A stretch of DNA of 64,000 nucleotides from Marinibaculum pumilum. Its GTDB lineage: Bacteria; Pseudomonadota; Alphaproteobacteria; Ferrovibrionales; Ferrovibrionaceae. This document shows positions 35,905-44,370 of the stretch, piece by piece. Numbering within the stretch: the first letter of the stretch is position 1; every line of letters starts with the position of its first letter. The position numbers and the translations under genes were made by a program. The notes under the pieces are model-generated. The model had not been told where the DNA came from. It made no database searches and saw only the letters and a program-made list of their open reading frames with translations. The stretch spans positions 1 through 64,000 of the forward strand of contig NZ_JBHRTR010000020.1 of assembly GCF_042646425.1 (NCBI RefSeq), written 5' to 3'.

Positions 35905-36794
35905 CGCTGCCGCACCAGGCGCGGGTCGGTCAGGTCGCGCAGGCCGTCGCCCAGCAGGTTCAGGCCCAGCACCGAGAGCGCGATGGCGATCCCCGGATAG
36001 ACCGCCAGCCAGGCGTTCTTGTACATCTGCAGCTGCGCCTCGTTCAGCATCCGGCCCCAGGAGGGCTGCGGCGGCTGGCTGCCGATCCCCAGATAGCTCA
36101 GCGCCGCCTCCGCCAGGATCGCGATGGCGAACTGGATCGTCGCCTGCACCAGGATCACCGAAAGGATGTTGGGCACCACATGCTCGACGGTGATGCGGAC
36201 CCCGCCCTTGCCGGCGGCGCGGGCGGCCAGCACGTATTCCCGGGTCCAGACGCCGTTCGCCGCCGCCCGGGTCAGCCGCGCGAAGACCGGGATGTTGAAG
36301 ATGCCGATGGCGAGGATCGAGTTCACCGCGCCGGGGCCCAGGATCACGGTGATCATGATCGCCGAGAGGATCGCCGGAAAGGCGAAGGCGAAGTCGGAGA
36401 AGCGCATCACCAGCTCCTCCACCCAGCCCTTGCGGGCGGCGGCCCAGAGCCCCAGCGCGCTGCCGGCGGTGACGCCGATCAGCACCGCCACGACGCCGAC
36501 GGCGATGGAGAGCTGCGCCCCGGCCATGATGTTGGACAGCACGTCGCGGCCGAACTTGTCGGTGCCCAGCCAGTGCGACCAGGACACCGGGGCATAGCGG
36601 TCGCGCAGCGCCATCGCCGTCGGCTCGTAGGGGGTCCAGACCAGCGACACCAGGGCCATGCCGACCAGCAGCAGGGTCAGCGCGGCGCCGACGACGAAGC
36701 TCGGATGCCGCAGGGCGCGCGCCAGCCAGGCCCGCCGCGCCGCACCCTCCGCACCGGCGGTCATGCCGGGATCCTGCGCAGTCGCCTCAGACAT
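35901..36794 (-). CDS. Dipeptide/oligopeptide ABC transporter permease (DppC-like)
   Basis: An inner-membrane subunit of 297 aa with six helices. The N-terminus is cytoplasmic with an RAWLARALRHPSFVVGA start, then HWLGTDKFGRDVLSNIMAG, the DppC-type periplasmic motif. The coupling loop EYVLAARAAGKGGVRITVEHVVPN carries the EAA motif. It starts 8 bp inside the end of the DppB-like gene, so the operon is tightly packed. Confidence 0.93.
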   Translation of the reverse strand: MSEATAQDPGMTAGAEGAARRAWLARALRHPSFVVGAALTLLLVGMALVSLVWTPYEPTAMALRDRYAPVSWSHWLGTDKFGRDVLSNIMAGAQLSIAVGVVAVLIGVTAGSALGLWAAARKGWVEELVMRFSDFAFAFPAILSAIMITVILGPGAVNSILAIGIFNIPVFARLTRAAANGVWTREYVLAARAAGKGGVRITVEHVVPNILSVILVQATIQFAIAILAEAALSYLGIGSQPPQPSWGRMLNEAQLQMYKNAWLAVYPGIAIALSVLGLNLLGDGLRDLTDPRLVRQR

Positions 36795-37737
36795 CGGCCG
36801 GCTTCAGGCGCGGGTCGATGGCGGCATAGAGCATGTCCACCGCGAAGTTGATGCCGATCACCAGGAAGGCGATCAGCATGACGCAGTTCTTCACCACCTC
36901 CACGTCGCGGTCGCTGATCGCGGAGAAGACGAGGCGGCCGAGGCCGGGCAGGTTGAAGACCTGCTCCACCACGATGGCGCCGGTCAGCAGGAAGCCGAAC
37001 TGCAGGCCGGTGATGGTGATCACCGGGATCAGGGCGTTGCGCACCACATGCCGCCACAGCACGGCACGTCGGGACAGCCCCTTGGCACGGGCGGTGCGCA
37101 CGAAATCCTCGCGCATCACCTCCAGCATGGCGGAGCGGGTGACCCGGGCCAGGATCGCCGCCTGCACCACGGCGAGGGAGATGGCCGGCAGCAGCAGCGC
37201 CTTCAAGGCCGGCCAGAGCCCCTTGTCCCAGCCGGGGAAGCCGCCGGCGCTGAACCAGCCCAGGCCGACGGCGAAGGCGGAGATCAGCAGGATGCCGAGC
37301 CAGAAATTGGGGATCGAGATGCCGACCTGGCTGGCGGTCATCACCGCCACGTCGCCGGCGCGGTTGTGTCGCGCCGCGGCATAGATGCCCATCGCCAGGG
37401 CGGCCACGATCGCCATCGCCATCGCCAGCAGGGTCAGCGGCAGGGTGATCTCCAGCCGGTCGCCGATCAGCTGCCAGACCGGCACCTGGTAGGTATAGCT
37501 CTGGCCGAACTCGCCGACCGCGATGCCGCCGATCCAGGCCAGGTAGCGCTCCAGCGGCGGCCGGTCGAGGCCGAGCTGCCCGCGCAGGGCGGCCACCGCC
37601 TCGTCCGGCGCGTCGATCCCCAGGATCAGCAGGGCCGGGTCGCCGGGCAGGATCTCCATCACCACGAAGATGATGACCGAGGTGAAGATCAGGGTCAGCA
37701 CCAGGGTGGCCAGGCGTTTCGCGATGAACAGGCTCAA
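36787..37737 (-). CDS. Dipeptide/oligopeptide ABC transporter permease (DppB-like)
   Basis: A 316-aa inner-membrane subunit with six helices. It begins MSLFIAKRLATLVLTLIFTSVIIF and contains MEILPGDPA and LGLDRPPLERYLAWIGGIAVGEFGQSY, standard DppB segments. The EAA coupling loop is DFVRTARAKGLSRRAVLWRHVVRNALIP. It is the first gene of the operon. No substrate-binding protein gene lies upstream; the next 245 bp (37738-37982) hold no gene I can recognise and must contain the promoter. Confidence 0.93.
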   Translation of the reverse strand: MSLFIAKRLATLVLTLIFTSVIIFVVMEILPGDPALLILGIDAPDEAVAALRGQLGLDRPPLERYLAWIGGIAVGEFGQSYTYQVPVWQLIGDRLEITLPLTLLAMAMAIVAALAMGIYAAARHNRAGDVAVMTASQVGISIPNFWLGILLISAFAVGLGWFSAGGFPGWDKGLWPALKALLLPAISLAVVQAAILARVTRSAMLEVMREDFVRTARAKGLSRRAVLWRHVVRNALIPVITITGLQFGFLLTGAIVVEQVFNLPGLGRLVFSAISDRDVEVVKNCVMLIAFLVIGINFAVDMLYAAIDPRLKPADV

Positions 37738-37982
37738 CCGGCGCCCCTCCGCAAGGGCCCTGGAGTGCGGGATTTCGGCGGCATGTGCCGCATCGGGCAG
37801 GACCGGGGGAGGCTAGACGGGGCGGCAGGGCCGGTCAAACCGCATGTCGGCCGGCCTGCAACCCGCCGGACACCGCAGAATACCGCGGTTCTGGAGGAAA
37901 AAGCCGCCCAACCGAAATTGCCCAAATCTTGCCCCATTTCCGGCCAACGGCCGCCGCAAACCGCTCTGATATTCAACATCAA

Positions 37983-38152
37983 GGACACGGGGCAAGGTTC
38001 GGTCCAGCATTCGGACGTATCCCCCCCTCCGTCCGTGGTCCCCCCCCGACGGGTCGGGCCGGGCCCCGTGTCCCCCCTTCAATCTGCGTAATCGACACCC
38101 CTCCTTCACACCACCTGCGCCGCGACGGTTCCCCGTTGCGGCGTTTTCTTTT
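37983..38152 (+). ncRNA. Candidate structured small RNA with C-rich anti-Shine-Dalgarno loops
   Basis: No protein explains this region. GGACACGGGGC (37983-37993) is perfectly complementary to GCCCCGTGTCC (38063-38073), an 11-bp closing stem. Inside it, CGGACG (38012-38017) and CGTCCG (38030-38035) form a hairpin whose 12-nt loop is TATCCCCCCCTC. CCCGA-CGGG-TCGGG (38045-38058) forms another. A C-rich single-stranded stretch (CCCCCCTTC, ACACCCCTCC) leads to a strong intrinsic terminator. Loops able to pair with GGAGG are typical of alphaproteobacterial trans-acting sRNAs. AT-rich GATATTCAACATC just upstream could be the -10 region; no clear -35 was found. Confidence 0.55.
38118..38152 (+). terminator. 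Intrinsic terminator of the candidate sRNA
   Basis: An 11-bp stem, CGCCGCGACGG (38118-38128) with CCGTTGCGGCG (38133-38143), has a TTCC loop and a single G-T wobble, followed directly by TTTTCTTTT. It reads on the plus strand, yet no plus-strand protein gene precedes it: the neighbours to the left are on the minus strand. It therefore argues for an independent short transcript ending here. Confidence 0.82.
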
Positions 38153-38192
38153 GGGGCGGCGTTTTCTTTTGGGGCGGCGTTTTCTTTGGTGC
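38139..38192. repeat. Three tandem 18-bp copies overlapping the terminator tail
   Basis: The unit CGGCGTTTTCTTTTGGGG occurs at 38139-38156 and 38157-38174, with a diverged third copy at 38175-38192. The first copy includes the end of the terminator stem and its T-tract, so the repeat arose by duplication of the terminator tail. It lies between the candidate sRNA and the htpG promoter. Confidence 0.85.
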
Positions 38193-38251
38193 GGACTTTT
38201 CTCCGGGACCGCGGCCTTCTCGCGCCAACGCGACCGGGGTGTCGCAGCAGA

Positions 38252-38280
38252 CTTGATGCGCTGCCTGCGAATGCCTATGT
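38252..38280 (+). promoter_or_regulatory. Candidate heat-shock (sigma-32/RpoH) promoter of htpG
   Basis: CTTGAT (38252-38257), 16 bp, then CCTATGT (38274-38280) fits the alphaproteobacterial RpoH pattern of a CTTG -35 and a C-x-TAT-T -10 box. It ends 43 bp before the htpG start codon, a suitable distance, and htpG is a known heat-shock gene in many bacteria. Confidence 0.55.
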
Positions 38281-38323
38281 CGGGACCGCCATCCGGACAA
38301 GCAGAGAGAAGGGCGCAACCCCC

Positions 38324-40258
38324 ATGACCGACCAGACGATGCAGTTCCAGGCCGAAGTGGCGAAGCTGCTGCACATCGTCACCCATTCCCTCTACAGCGA
38401 TAAGGAGATCTTCCTGCGGGAGCTGATCTCCAACGCCTCCGATGCCTGCGACAAGCTGCGCTATGCCGCGCTGACCGCGCCGGAGCTGCTGACCGAGGAT
38501 ACCGAACTGAAGGTGCGGATCGCGCCCGACCCGAAGGCCGGCACCCTGACCATTGCCGATAACGGCATCGGCATGAACCGCGACGAGCTGGTGGAGAATC
38601 TGGGCACGATCGCGCGGTCGGGCACCGAGGCCTTCTCCCGCCAGCTGGAAGAAGCGGCGAAGGAGGCGGGGAAGGAAGAGGGCGGCAAGAAGGGGGCCGA
38701 GGCCGGCCGCCTGATCGGCCAGTTCGGCGTCGGCTTCTATTCCGCCTTCATGGTGGCGGACAAGGTAACCGTCACCTCCCGCAAGGCCGGCGAGGCGCAG
38801 GCCTGGCGCTGGGAATCCGACGGCACCGGCAGCTACACCATCGGCGAAGCGGACGAAGGCCAGCGCGGCACCACCATCACCCTGCACCTGGCGAAGGCGC
38901 AGAAGGAATTCCTGGAGCCGGCGCGCCTGCGCACCGTCATCAAGACCTATTCCGACCATATCAGCCTGCCGGTGATGCTGATCGACCCGGAAAAGGCGGC
39001 GGATGCGGAAGATCGCGAGGAGCAGGTGAACGCCGCCGGCGCGCTCTGGGCGCGGCCGAAGTCGGAGGTCAGCGAGGAGCAGTACCGCGAGTTCTACCAC
39101 CATGTCGGCCGGGCCTTCGACGATCCCTGGCTGACCCTGCATGCCCATGTCGAGGGCAAGCTGGACTACACCCTGCTGCTGTTCGTGCCCTCGCGGCGGC
39201 CGTTCGACCTGTTCGACCCGGACCGCCGCCATGGGGTGAAACTGTTCGTGCGCCGGGTCTTCATCACCGACGATTGCGAAGGGCTGGTGCCGCCCTGGCT
39301 GCGCTTCCTGCGCGGCGTGGTGGATTCCAGCGACCTGCCGCTGAACGTCAGCCGCGAGATGCTGCAGAACAACCCGCTGGTGGCGAAGATCCGCGCCACC
39401 CTGCAGAAGCGGGTGCTGCGCGAGTTGGAGCGGAAGGCGGAGAAGGCGCCGGAGGATTACGCCACCTTCTGGGAGGCGTTCGGCCCGGTGCTGAAGGAGG
39501 GGCTGTACGAGGACCGCGAGGCGCAGGAAAGCCTGCTGAAGCTCGCCCGCTTCCATTCCAGCGAACGCGACGGGCTGGTCTCCCTCGCCGACTATGTCGC
39601 GGCAATGAAGGAGGGGCAGAGCGCGATCTACACCATCTCCGGCGAAAGCTTGGAGGCGCTGCGCCGCAGCCCGCAGCTGGAAGGCTTCCGCGCCAAGGGG
39701 GTGGAGGTGCTGCTGTTGACCGATGCGGTCGACGATTTCTGGCAGAACACCGTCACCGAATTCGACGGCAAGCCGTTCCAGTCCGTGACCCGCGGCGCCG
39801 CCGACCTGGGCGAGATCAAGGGCAAGGCGAAGGACGACGGCGAGTCGGACGAGGCGAAGCCGGAGAAGGTCGAGGGCGCGGCGCTCGGCACCCTGATCGC
39901 CGCCCTGAAGCAGAACCTGGGCGAGGCGGTGAAGGATGTGCGGGAGACCGACCGCCTGACCGACAGCGCGGTCTGCCTGGTCGCCGGCGATGCGGACCTC
40001 GACATGCACCTGGCGCGGATGCTGAAGCAGCACCAGCGCCTGGACGCGGCACCGGCGCGGATCCTGGAGATCAATCCTGGCCACCCGCTGATCCGCCGCC
40101 TGGCGGAGCGCGCCGGGGAACCGGGCGGCAGCGACGCCCTGGCCGATGCCGCCCACCTGCTGCTGGACCAGGCCCGCATCCTGGAGGGCGAGACCCTGCC
40201 CGACCCCACCGCCTTCGCCCGCCGCATGACCGCCGTGATGACCCAGGGGGTGGGGTGA
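38324..40258 (+). CDS. htpG: Molecular chaperone HtpG (Hsp90)
   Basis: A cytosolic ATP-dependent chaperone homodimer. The 644-aa protein starts MTDQTMQFQAEVAKLLHIVTHSLYSDKEIFLRELISNASDA. The ATP-binding GHKL motifs are intact: the ELISNASDACDKL helix, DNGIGMNRDEL, GTIARSGTEAF and GQFGVGFYSAFMVAD. The middle domain has VFITDDCEGLVPPWLRFLRGVVDSSDLPLNVSREMLQ with the catalytic Arg. An insert rich in Glu/Lys/Gly (about residues 110-128) lies in the lid region. The upstream in-frame extension is not conserved, so I start at 38324. Confidence 0.96.
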   Translation: MTDQTMQFQAEVAKLLHIVTHSLYSDKEIFLRELISNASDACDKLRYAALTAPELLTEDTELKVRIAPDPKAGTLTIADNGIGMNRDELVENLGTIARSGTEAFSRQLEEAAKEAGKEEGGKKGAEAGRLIGQFGVGFYSAFMVADKVTVTSRKAGEAQAWRWESDGTGSYTIGEADEGQRGTTITLHLAKAQKEFLEPARLRTVIKTYSDHISLPVMLIDPEKAADAEDREEQVNAAGALWARPKSEVSEEQYREFYHHVGRAFDDPWLTLHAHVEGKLDYTLLLFVPSRRPFDLFDPDRRHGVKLFVRRVFITDDCEGLVPPWLRFLRGVVDSSDLPLNVSREMLQNNPLVAKIRATLQKRVLRELERKAEKAPEDYATFWEAFGPVLKEGLYEDREAQESLLKLARFHSSERDGLVSLADYVAAMKEGQSAIYTISGESLEALRRSPQLEGFRAKGVEVLLLTDAVDDFWQNTVTEFDGKPFQSVTRGAADLGEIKGKAKDDGESDEAKPEKVEGAALGTLIAALKQNLGEAVKDVRETDRLTDSAVCLVAGDADLDMHLARMLKQHQRLDAAPARILEINPGHPLIRRLAERAGEPGGSDALADAAHLLLDQARILEGETLPDPTAFARRMTAVMTQGVG

Positions 40259-40310
40259 GGGGGTGTGCGAAGCAGGCCAGCGCCTCGCTTCACGCACCGC
40301 AATCTCCGTC

Positions 40311-40395
40311 GCCCTCGGCCACCGAGCCGAGGGCCCATTCCGCCAGCCTGTCCGCACGGATTGCGGAATGGATCCCGGCTCAAGGCCGGGATGAC
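40311..40395. repeat. REP/BIME-like palindrome pair after htpG
   Basis: GCCCTCGGC (40311-40319) pairs with GCCGAGGGC (40326-40334), and ATCCCGGC (40372-40379) with GCCGGGAT (40385-40392). Between them lie CCATTCCGCC and GGAATGGATC, mirroring the unit at 32411. GTCG/GACGG borders flank the pair. It occupies the 156-bp gap between convergent htpG and the Nudix gene and could act as a bidirectional transcript end. Confidence 0.78.
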
Positions 40396-40414
40396 GGCGC
40401 AGACGCGGAACGGG

Positions 40415-41245
40415 CTACTTCACGATCCGGTCGACCTTGACCTCGCTGATGCCATAGCCGGCCTCCGCCGGGATGCGCAGGACGGCGCCGCCCGGGGCCT
40501 CCTTGTCGAGCACCGGTTCCACCGTGACGATCGGCCGGGCACGGGCCCGGGCGATCGCCTCGTCGGCGGTGGCGGCGCGGCCCAGCAGCTCCACGTTCAG
40601 GCGGGTCGCCACCACCATGGCGAAGCGGCCTTCCTCGGCCCCCTTCAGCGCCTCTGACGGGGTAATCCACAGCGAATCGACCGACTCGCTGCCGTCGTGG
40701 CGGCCGATCTGCCCTTCCGGCGCATGGGCGATGTAGAAGGCGGTGTCGAAACGCTTCGGCATGAAGGTCGGCGTCACCCAGTGCGCAAAGGGCACCAGCG
40801 CATCCAGCGCGAAGTCCAGCCCCTCCGCCTCGGCGAAGGCGCGCATCGTCTCCTCGCCCTTGTCGAGCTTCGGCCGCCAGGGCGCCAGGGCATGGGCGCG
40901 GTCGGCATCCAGCAGCGCGCTCTCGCCCTTGGCGCGGGCAAGCAGCAGGCCCGATTCCTCGAACGCCTCGCGGATGCCGGCGACCATCATGCCGCGGCTG
41001 CGGTCGTCCATCGTCGCGCCGCCGTCGGTGCAGTGCGTGGCGAGAGCGGGATCGCTGTCGCCCTCCGCCAGCTTGCCGCCGGGAAAGACCAGCGCGCCGG
41101 AGGCGAAGTCGATGGCGTGGTGGCGTTTCACCATGAAGACCTCCAGCCCGCCGGCTGCGCCATCGCGGACAAGGAGGATCGTGCTGGCCGGCCGGGCGGG
41201 CGGTGCCTTGCTCTGGTCGGCAGCGAGGATGTCGGACGTTTCCAT
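40415..41245 (-). CDS. Nudix hydrolase (NUDT19-like, interrupted Nudix box)
   Basis: A 276-aa Nudix-fold hydrolase, likely for CoA or another nucleotide derivative as in NUDT7/NUDT19 relatives. It starts PARPASTILLVRDGAAGGLEVFMVKRH and has FPGGKLAEGDSD, then, after an insert of about 25 residues, GIREAFEESGLLLAR with the metal-binding glutamates. The insert between the GG and REx2EE halves is the NUDT19-type feature. The longer in-frame start at 41281 is less likely than the ATG at 41245. Confidence 0.88.
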   Translation of the reverse strand: METSDILAADQSKAPPARPASTILLVRDGAAGGLEVFMVKRHHAIDFASGALVFPGGKLAEGDSDPALATHCTDGGATMDDRSRGMMVAGIREAFEESGLLLARAKGESALLDADRAHALAPWRPKLDKGEETMRAFAEAEGLDFALDALVPFAHWVTPTFMPKRFDTAFYIAHAPEGQIGRHDGSESVDSLWITPSEALKGAEEGRFAMVVATRLNVELLGRAATADEAIARARARPIVTVEPVLDKEAPGGAVLRIPAEAGYGISEVKVDRIVK

Positions 41246-41305
41246 GGCCGAAGAGTCGGCCCGACAAGGCCGTGAAGTCAATCGGCTTAAATCACCTGCC
41301 GACGG

Positions 41306-42109
41306 TCAGGAGCCTGGGGCGGAATCCAGCCGTATCTCCGCCGCGCCGATGATCCGCCCCATGTCGGGCGCCTGCACCATGACCACCGCCTTCTCCCGCC
41401 CCGCGGCCCGCAGGGCGCCGGCATCGATGGTGACCCGCGCGGCCATACCGTCCCATTCGCCCAGCCGCTCCATGGAGCGGACGATGTTGCTGTAACGCAG
41501 GGTCTTGCCGGCATTCTCGCCGCGGGCGATCGGCACCTCCCGTGCCCCGTCCACCCCGGCGAGCCAGATCGCCGCGCCGCGGGCCAGGCCGGGACCGACG
41601 GTCTGCGACCCCGATTCCGGCAGGTCGACATGAATCCTGTCGCGGCCGTCCCAGGTGGTCTTCAGCGCCACCGTCGCCATCATCTTGGCATCGTCGATCG
41701 CCCTGTCGATGGCGCGCTTGTCGGAGCCGTTGAAATGGCCCAGGCCGTCCACCACCGCCTGCGGCGTGTAGACGTAGCTCTGCTCCATCGCCTTGGCATA
41801 GGCGCGTTGCCGCGGCGCATTGCTGTCCAGCGCGAAGCTGTCCTTCCAGCCCAGATAGTCCCAATAGTCGACATGGAAGGCGATGCCGATCACATCCTCC
41901 CGCGCGTCGAGCTGCTCCAGAAGCACGTCGGCCGGCGGGCAGGTATTGCAGCCCTGGCTGGTATAGAGCTCCACCAGGACCGGGCAGGGATGCATCACGT
42001 CCTTGGGCTGCCCGGCGCCGGCAGCGGCCGGGGCGACAGGCAGCAGTGCCGCCGTGACGAGCGCCGCCAGGGCGACACCGGCGGCCGCAATTCCGTTGAG
42101 TTTCATCAT
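41306..42109 (-). CDS. DUF1223-family secreted thioredoxin-like protein
   Basis: A 267-aa exported protein of unknown function. A signal peptide (GVALAALVTAALLPVAPAAAGA) is followed by a thioredoxin-like start, VLVELYTSQGCNTCPPAD, with a CNTC motif where thioredoxins have CxxC. AFHVDYWDYLGWKD and YTPQAVVDG are strongly conserved DUF1223 blocks. It is probably periplasmic with a redox-active site. It lies 60 bp from the divergent-to-parallel Nudix gene and 36 bp after a GST gene on the same strand, so it may belong to that transcript. Confidence 0.9.
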   Translation of the reverse strand: MMKLNGIAAAGVALAALVTAALLPVAPAAAGAGQPKDVMHPCPVLVELYTSQGCNTCPPADVLLEQLDAREDVIGIAFHVDYWDYLGWKDSFALDSNAPRQRAYAKAMEQSYVYTPQAVVDGLGHFNGSDKRAIDRAIDDAKMMATVALKTTWDGRDRIHVDLPESGSQTVGPGLARGAAIWLAGVDGAREVPIARGENAGKTLRYSNIVRSMERLGEWDGMAARVTIDAGALRAAGREKAVVMVQAPDMGRIIGAAEIRLDSAPGS

Positions 42110-42145
42110 GACTGGAGCCTATGGCGCCGGCAGGGGCCGGGCCAC

Positions 42146-43204
42146 TCACGTTTCATTGACGGGACCGTCTGCGGGCTGGCCCGCGCCGTGGCCTTCCAGC
42201 ACGGAAAGCGCCCCGGATTCCGCCAGGAGCGCTGCCAAACGGTCGGCTGCGGCCGGCGGCAGGGCCGCCCAGGCCTCACGCAGGCGTGACAGGCACTTCG
42301 CCTGGTAGCCGAACGGCGCCTGCACGTAGCGCCGCCCGCCCAGCGTCACCGCGACCTCCGCCGCACCTTCCTGCAGCGCCGCCGCGTTCGCCGCCAGGAA
42401 GGGCAGGTAGGTGTCGCCGGCCAGCGACAGCAGGTCGCGCAGGGCCGGCCGCAGGTCGGCGGCGGGATCGTCCCAGGCGCCCTCCGCCTCCCCCGACAGG
42501 TCGTCCATGTGGCGCACCCAGTTGTCCAGCCGTGGCGCCGCCTGCCGGATCAGCACCTGCGGGCTGGGGTCGGTGACCAGCGGCGCCAGCTGGCCGAAGA
42601 TCGCGAAATCCGCGACCGAGGGCCGGCTGCCGAACAGCCAGGCACCGCGGGTCACCCGCCCCTCCATGGCCGCCAGCCAGCGGCTCAGGCTGTCGCGGAT
42701 CACCGGGTCGTTCTCCGGCGTGCAGCCGACCAGCGCCATGCGGGAGACCTGGCGGTCGCGGATCGCGGCGGCGGCATCCGCCCGCTCCGCCGCCGGCGCC
42801 TGCGGCATCGCGTCATCGACGATCCAGCCGGCGGCGAAACCGCGGTCCGGTTCCGCCCACCAGCGCAGATGGAACATCGCCTTGGTCAGCCATTCATCGG
42901 CCATGTCCTCCACCAGGCGGCAGAGAAAGGCCTGGCCCGGATCGGACGGCCAGACGGCGCGGCCGGGATGGCGGCCCTCCAGCGCCTCGATCATCGGCGT
43001 GGAATCGACCAGGTAGGTGCCATCGGGCACCTGCAGGACCGGGATCACCGGCGGCCGCAGATGCGCAATCTCCGCCCGCACCTCCGGCGTCCGGTAGAGC
43101 CAGAGATGCGGGATCCGCCGGTAGCGCAGCACGGCCCGCACCTTCATCGAATAGGGCGAGGAGCCCATGCCGATCAGGCGATAGGTTCCCTGCGTTCCGC
43201 TCAT
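42146..43204 (-). CDS. Glutathione S-transferase family protein with C-terminal extension
   Basis: A 352-aa GST-like protein, longer than the usual 200-260. The N-terminal thioredoxin domain is YRLIGMGSSPYSMKVRAVLRYRRIPHLW, with VIPVLQVPDGTYLVDSTPMIEALE. The helical C-terminal domain contains FGSRPSVADFAIFGQL (N-capping box). The last 90 residues, with VTLGGRRYVQAPFGYQAKCLSRLREAW, form an extra segment present in an alphaproteobacterial subgroup. ATG at 43204. Substrate unknown. Confidence 0.88.
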   Translation of the reverse strand: MSGTQGTYRLIGMGSSPYSMKVRAVLRYRRIPHLWLYRTPEVRAEIAHLRPPVIPVLQVPDGTYLVDSTPMIEALEGRHPGRAVWPSDPGQAFLCRLVEDMADEWLTKAMFHLRWWAEPDRGFAAGWIVDDAMPQAPAAERADAAAAIRDRQVSRMALVGCTPENDPVIRDSLSRWLAAMEGRVTRGAWLFGSRPSVADFAIFGQLAPLVTDPSPQVLIRQAAPRLDNWVRHMDDLSGEAEGAWDDPAADLRPALRDLLSLAGDTYLPFLAANAAALQEGAAEVAVTLGGRRYVQAPFGYQAKCLSRLREAWAALPPAAADRLAALLAESGALSVLEGHGAGQPADGPVNET

Positions 43205-43341
43205 GCCTGCCTCCTTCCCCTCTCTCAGGTCCGCCGCTGGCGAATCCGCCCCGGCCGGCGCTATGCTGCACCGCAGTTCGACGGTTGCACAGGCGTCAAT
43301 GCCGCGCCGCTGCGACCCGATACGCATCGCACGAGGTCCGT

Positions 43342-44352
43342 TTGGCCCATCCGAGGAAGAAGCAGAAGCCGGCCACGCCGCCGCCGCCATTGCGCGGCGA
43401 TACCGGTGGCGAGCCCGGCCGCGTTTCCCCCTATCGCACCTTCACGCGGGAAACCTGGGCCGGACTTCGCGCGGACACCCCGCTGCCCCTGGAACCCGCC
43501 GAGATCGAGCGGCTGCGCGGCCTGAACGAACGGCTGCCGGTGTCGGAGATGGTGGAGATCTACCTGCCGCTGTCCCGGCTGCTGAACCTCTACGTCCATG
43601 CCATCCAGGACCTGTTCGCGGCGACCCAGGACTTCCTCGGCATCTCCGACCGGAAGGTGCCGTTCGTGATCGGCATCGGCGGCTCCGTCGCGGTGGGCAA
43701 GTCGACCACGGCGCGCGTGCTGCAGGCCCTGCTGGCGCGCTGGCCGAACTCGCCGCAGGTCGACCTGGTGACCACCGACGGCTTCCTGCACCCCAACGCG
43801 GTGCTGGAGGAGCGCGGGCTGATGCGCCGCAAGGGCTTTCCGGAGAGCTATGACCGCGGCGCCCTGCTGCGCTTCCTGTCGCAGGTGAAGTCGGGCAAGT
43901 CCGCGGTGCAGGCGCCGGTCTATTCCCACCTGTCCTACGACATCATCCCCGGCGGGGCGGTCACCGTGGACCGTCCGGACATCCTGATCGTGGAGGGGCT
44001 GAACGTCCTGCAGACCGGCGACGCGCCGCCGGACGGGAAGACGGTGCCCTTCGTCTCCGACTTCTTCGACTTCGCGATCTATGTCGACGCAGAGACCGAG
44101 GTGATCGAGCGCTGGTACGTGGAACGCTTCATGCAGCTGCGCCAGACCGCCTTCATGGACCCGGAGGCCTATTTCCACCGACACACGAAGCTGACCGAGG
44201 AACAGGCGCTGGCCACCGCCCTGGACCTCTGGCGCGGCATCAACCAGGTGAACCTGGAAGCGAACATCCTGCCGACCCGCCAGCGCGCCGACCTGATCCT
44301 GGTGAAGGATCCCGACCACCTGGTGGAGCGGATCGAGCTGCGGCGGCTGTAG
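43342..44352 (+). CDS. coaA: Pantothenate kinase type I
   Basis: It phosphorylates pantothenate, the first step of CoA synthesis. The 336-aa protein has SPYRTFTRETWAGLR near the start, the P-loop GIGGSVAVGKSTTARVL, TTDGFLHPNAVLEERGLMRRKGFPESYD, the SHLSYDIIP block and FDFAIYVDAETEVIERWYVERF, all standard CoaA segments. No ATG is in frame nearby. I chose the TTG at 43342, preceded by GAGG; a TTG at 43285 is possible. It starts 138 bp from the divergent GST gene. Confidence 0.93.
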   Translation: MAHPRKKQKPATPPPPLRGDTGGEPGRVSPYRTFTRETWAGLRADTPLPLEPAEIERLRGLNERLPVSEMVEIYLPLSRLLNLYVHAIQDLFAATQDFLGISDRKVPFVIGIGGSVAVGKSTTARVLQALLARWPNSPQVDLVTTDGFLHPNAVLEERGLMRRKGFPESYDRGALLRFLSQVKSGKSAVQAPVYSHLSYDIIPGGAVTVDRPDILIVEGLNVLQTGDAPPDGKTVPFVSDFFDFAIYVDAETEVIERWYVERFMQLRQTAFMDPEAYFHRHTKLTEEQALATALDLWRGINQVNLEANILPTRQRADLILVKDPDHLVERIELRRL

Positions 44353-44370
44353 CCGCGGGCCGGGGCCCGG

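Noticed and set aside
37785..38327. A 180-codon plus-strand frame across the dpp-htpG gap
   Set aside because: It runs through the candidate sRNA, its terminator and the repeats, and the translation is low complexity. RNA structure explains the region better.
43285..43341. Longer coaA start at TTG 43285
   Set aside because: It would add 19 non-conserved residues. The TTG at 43342 has a GAGG site at suitable spacing and gives a near-normal length.
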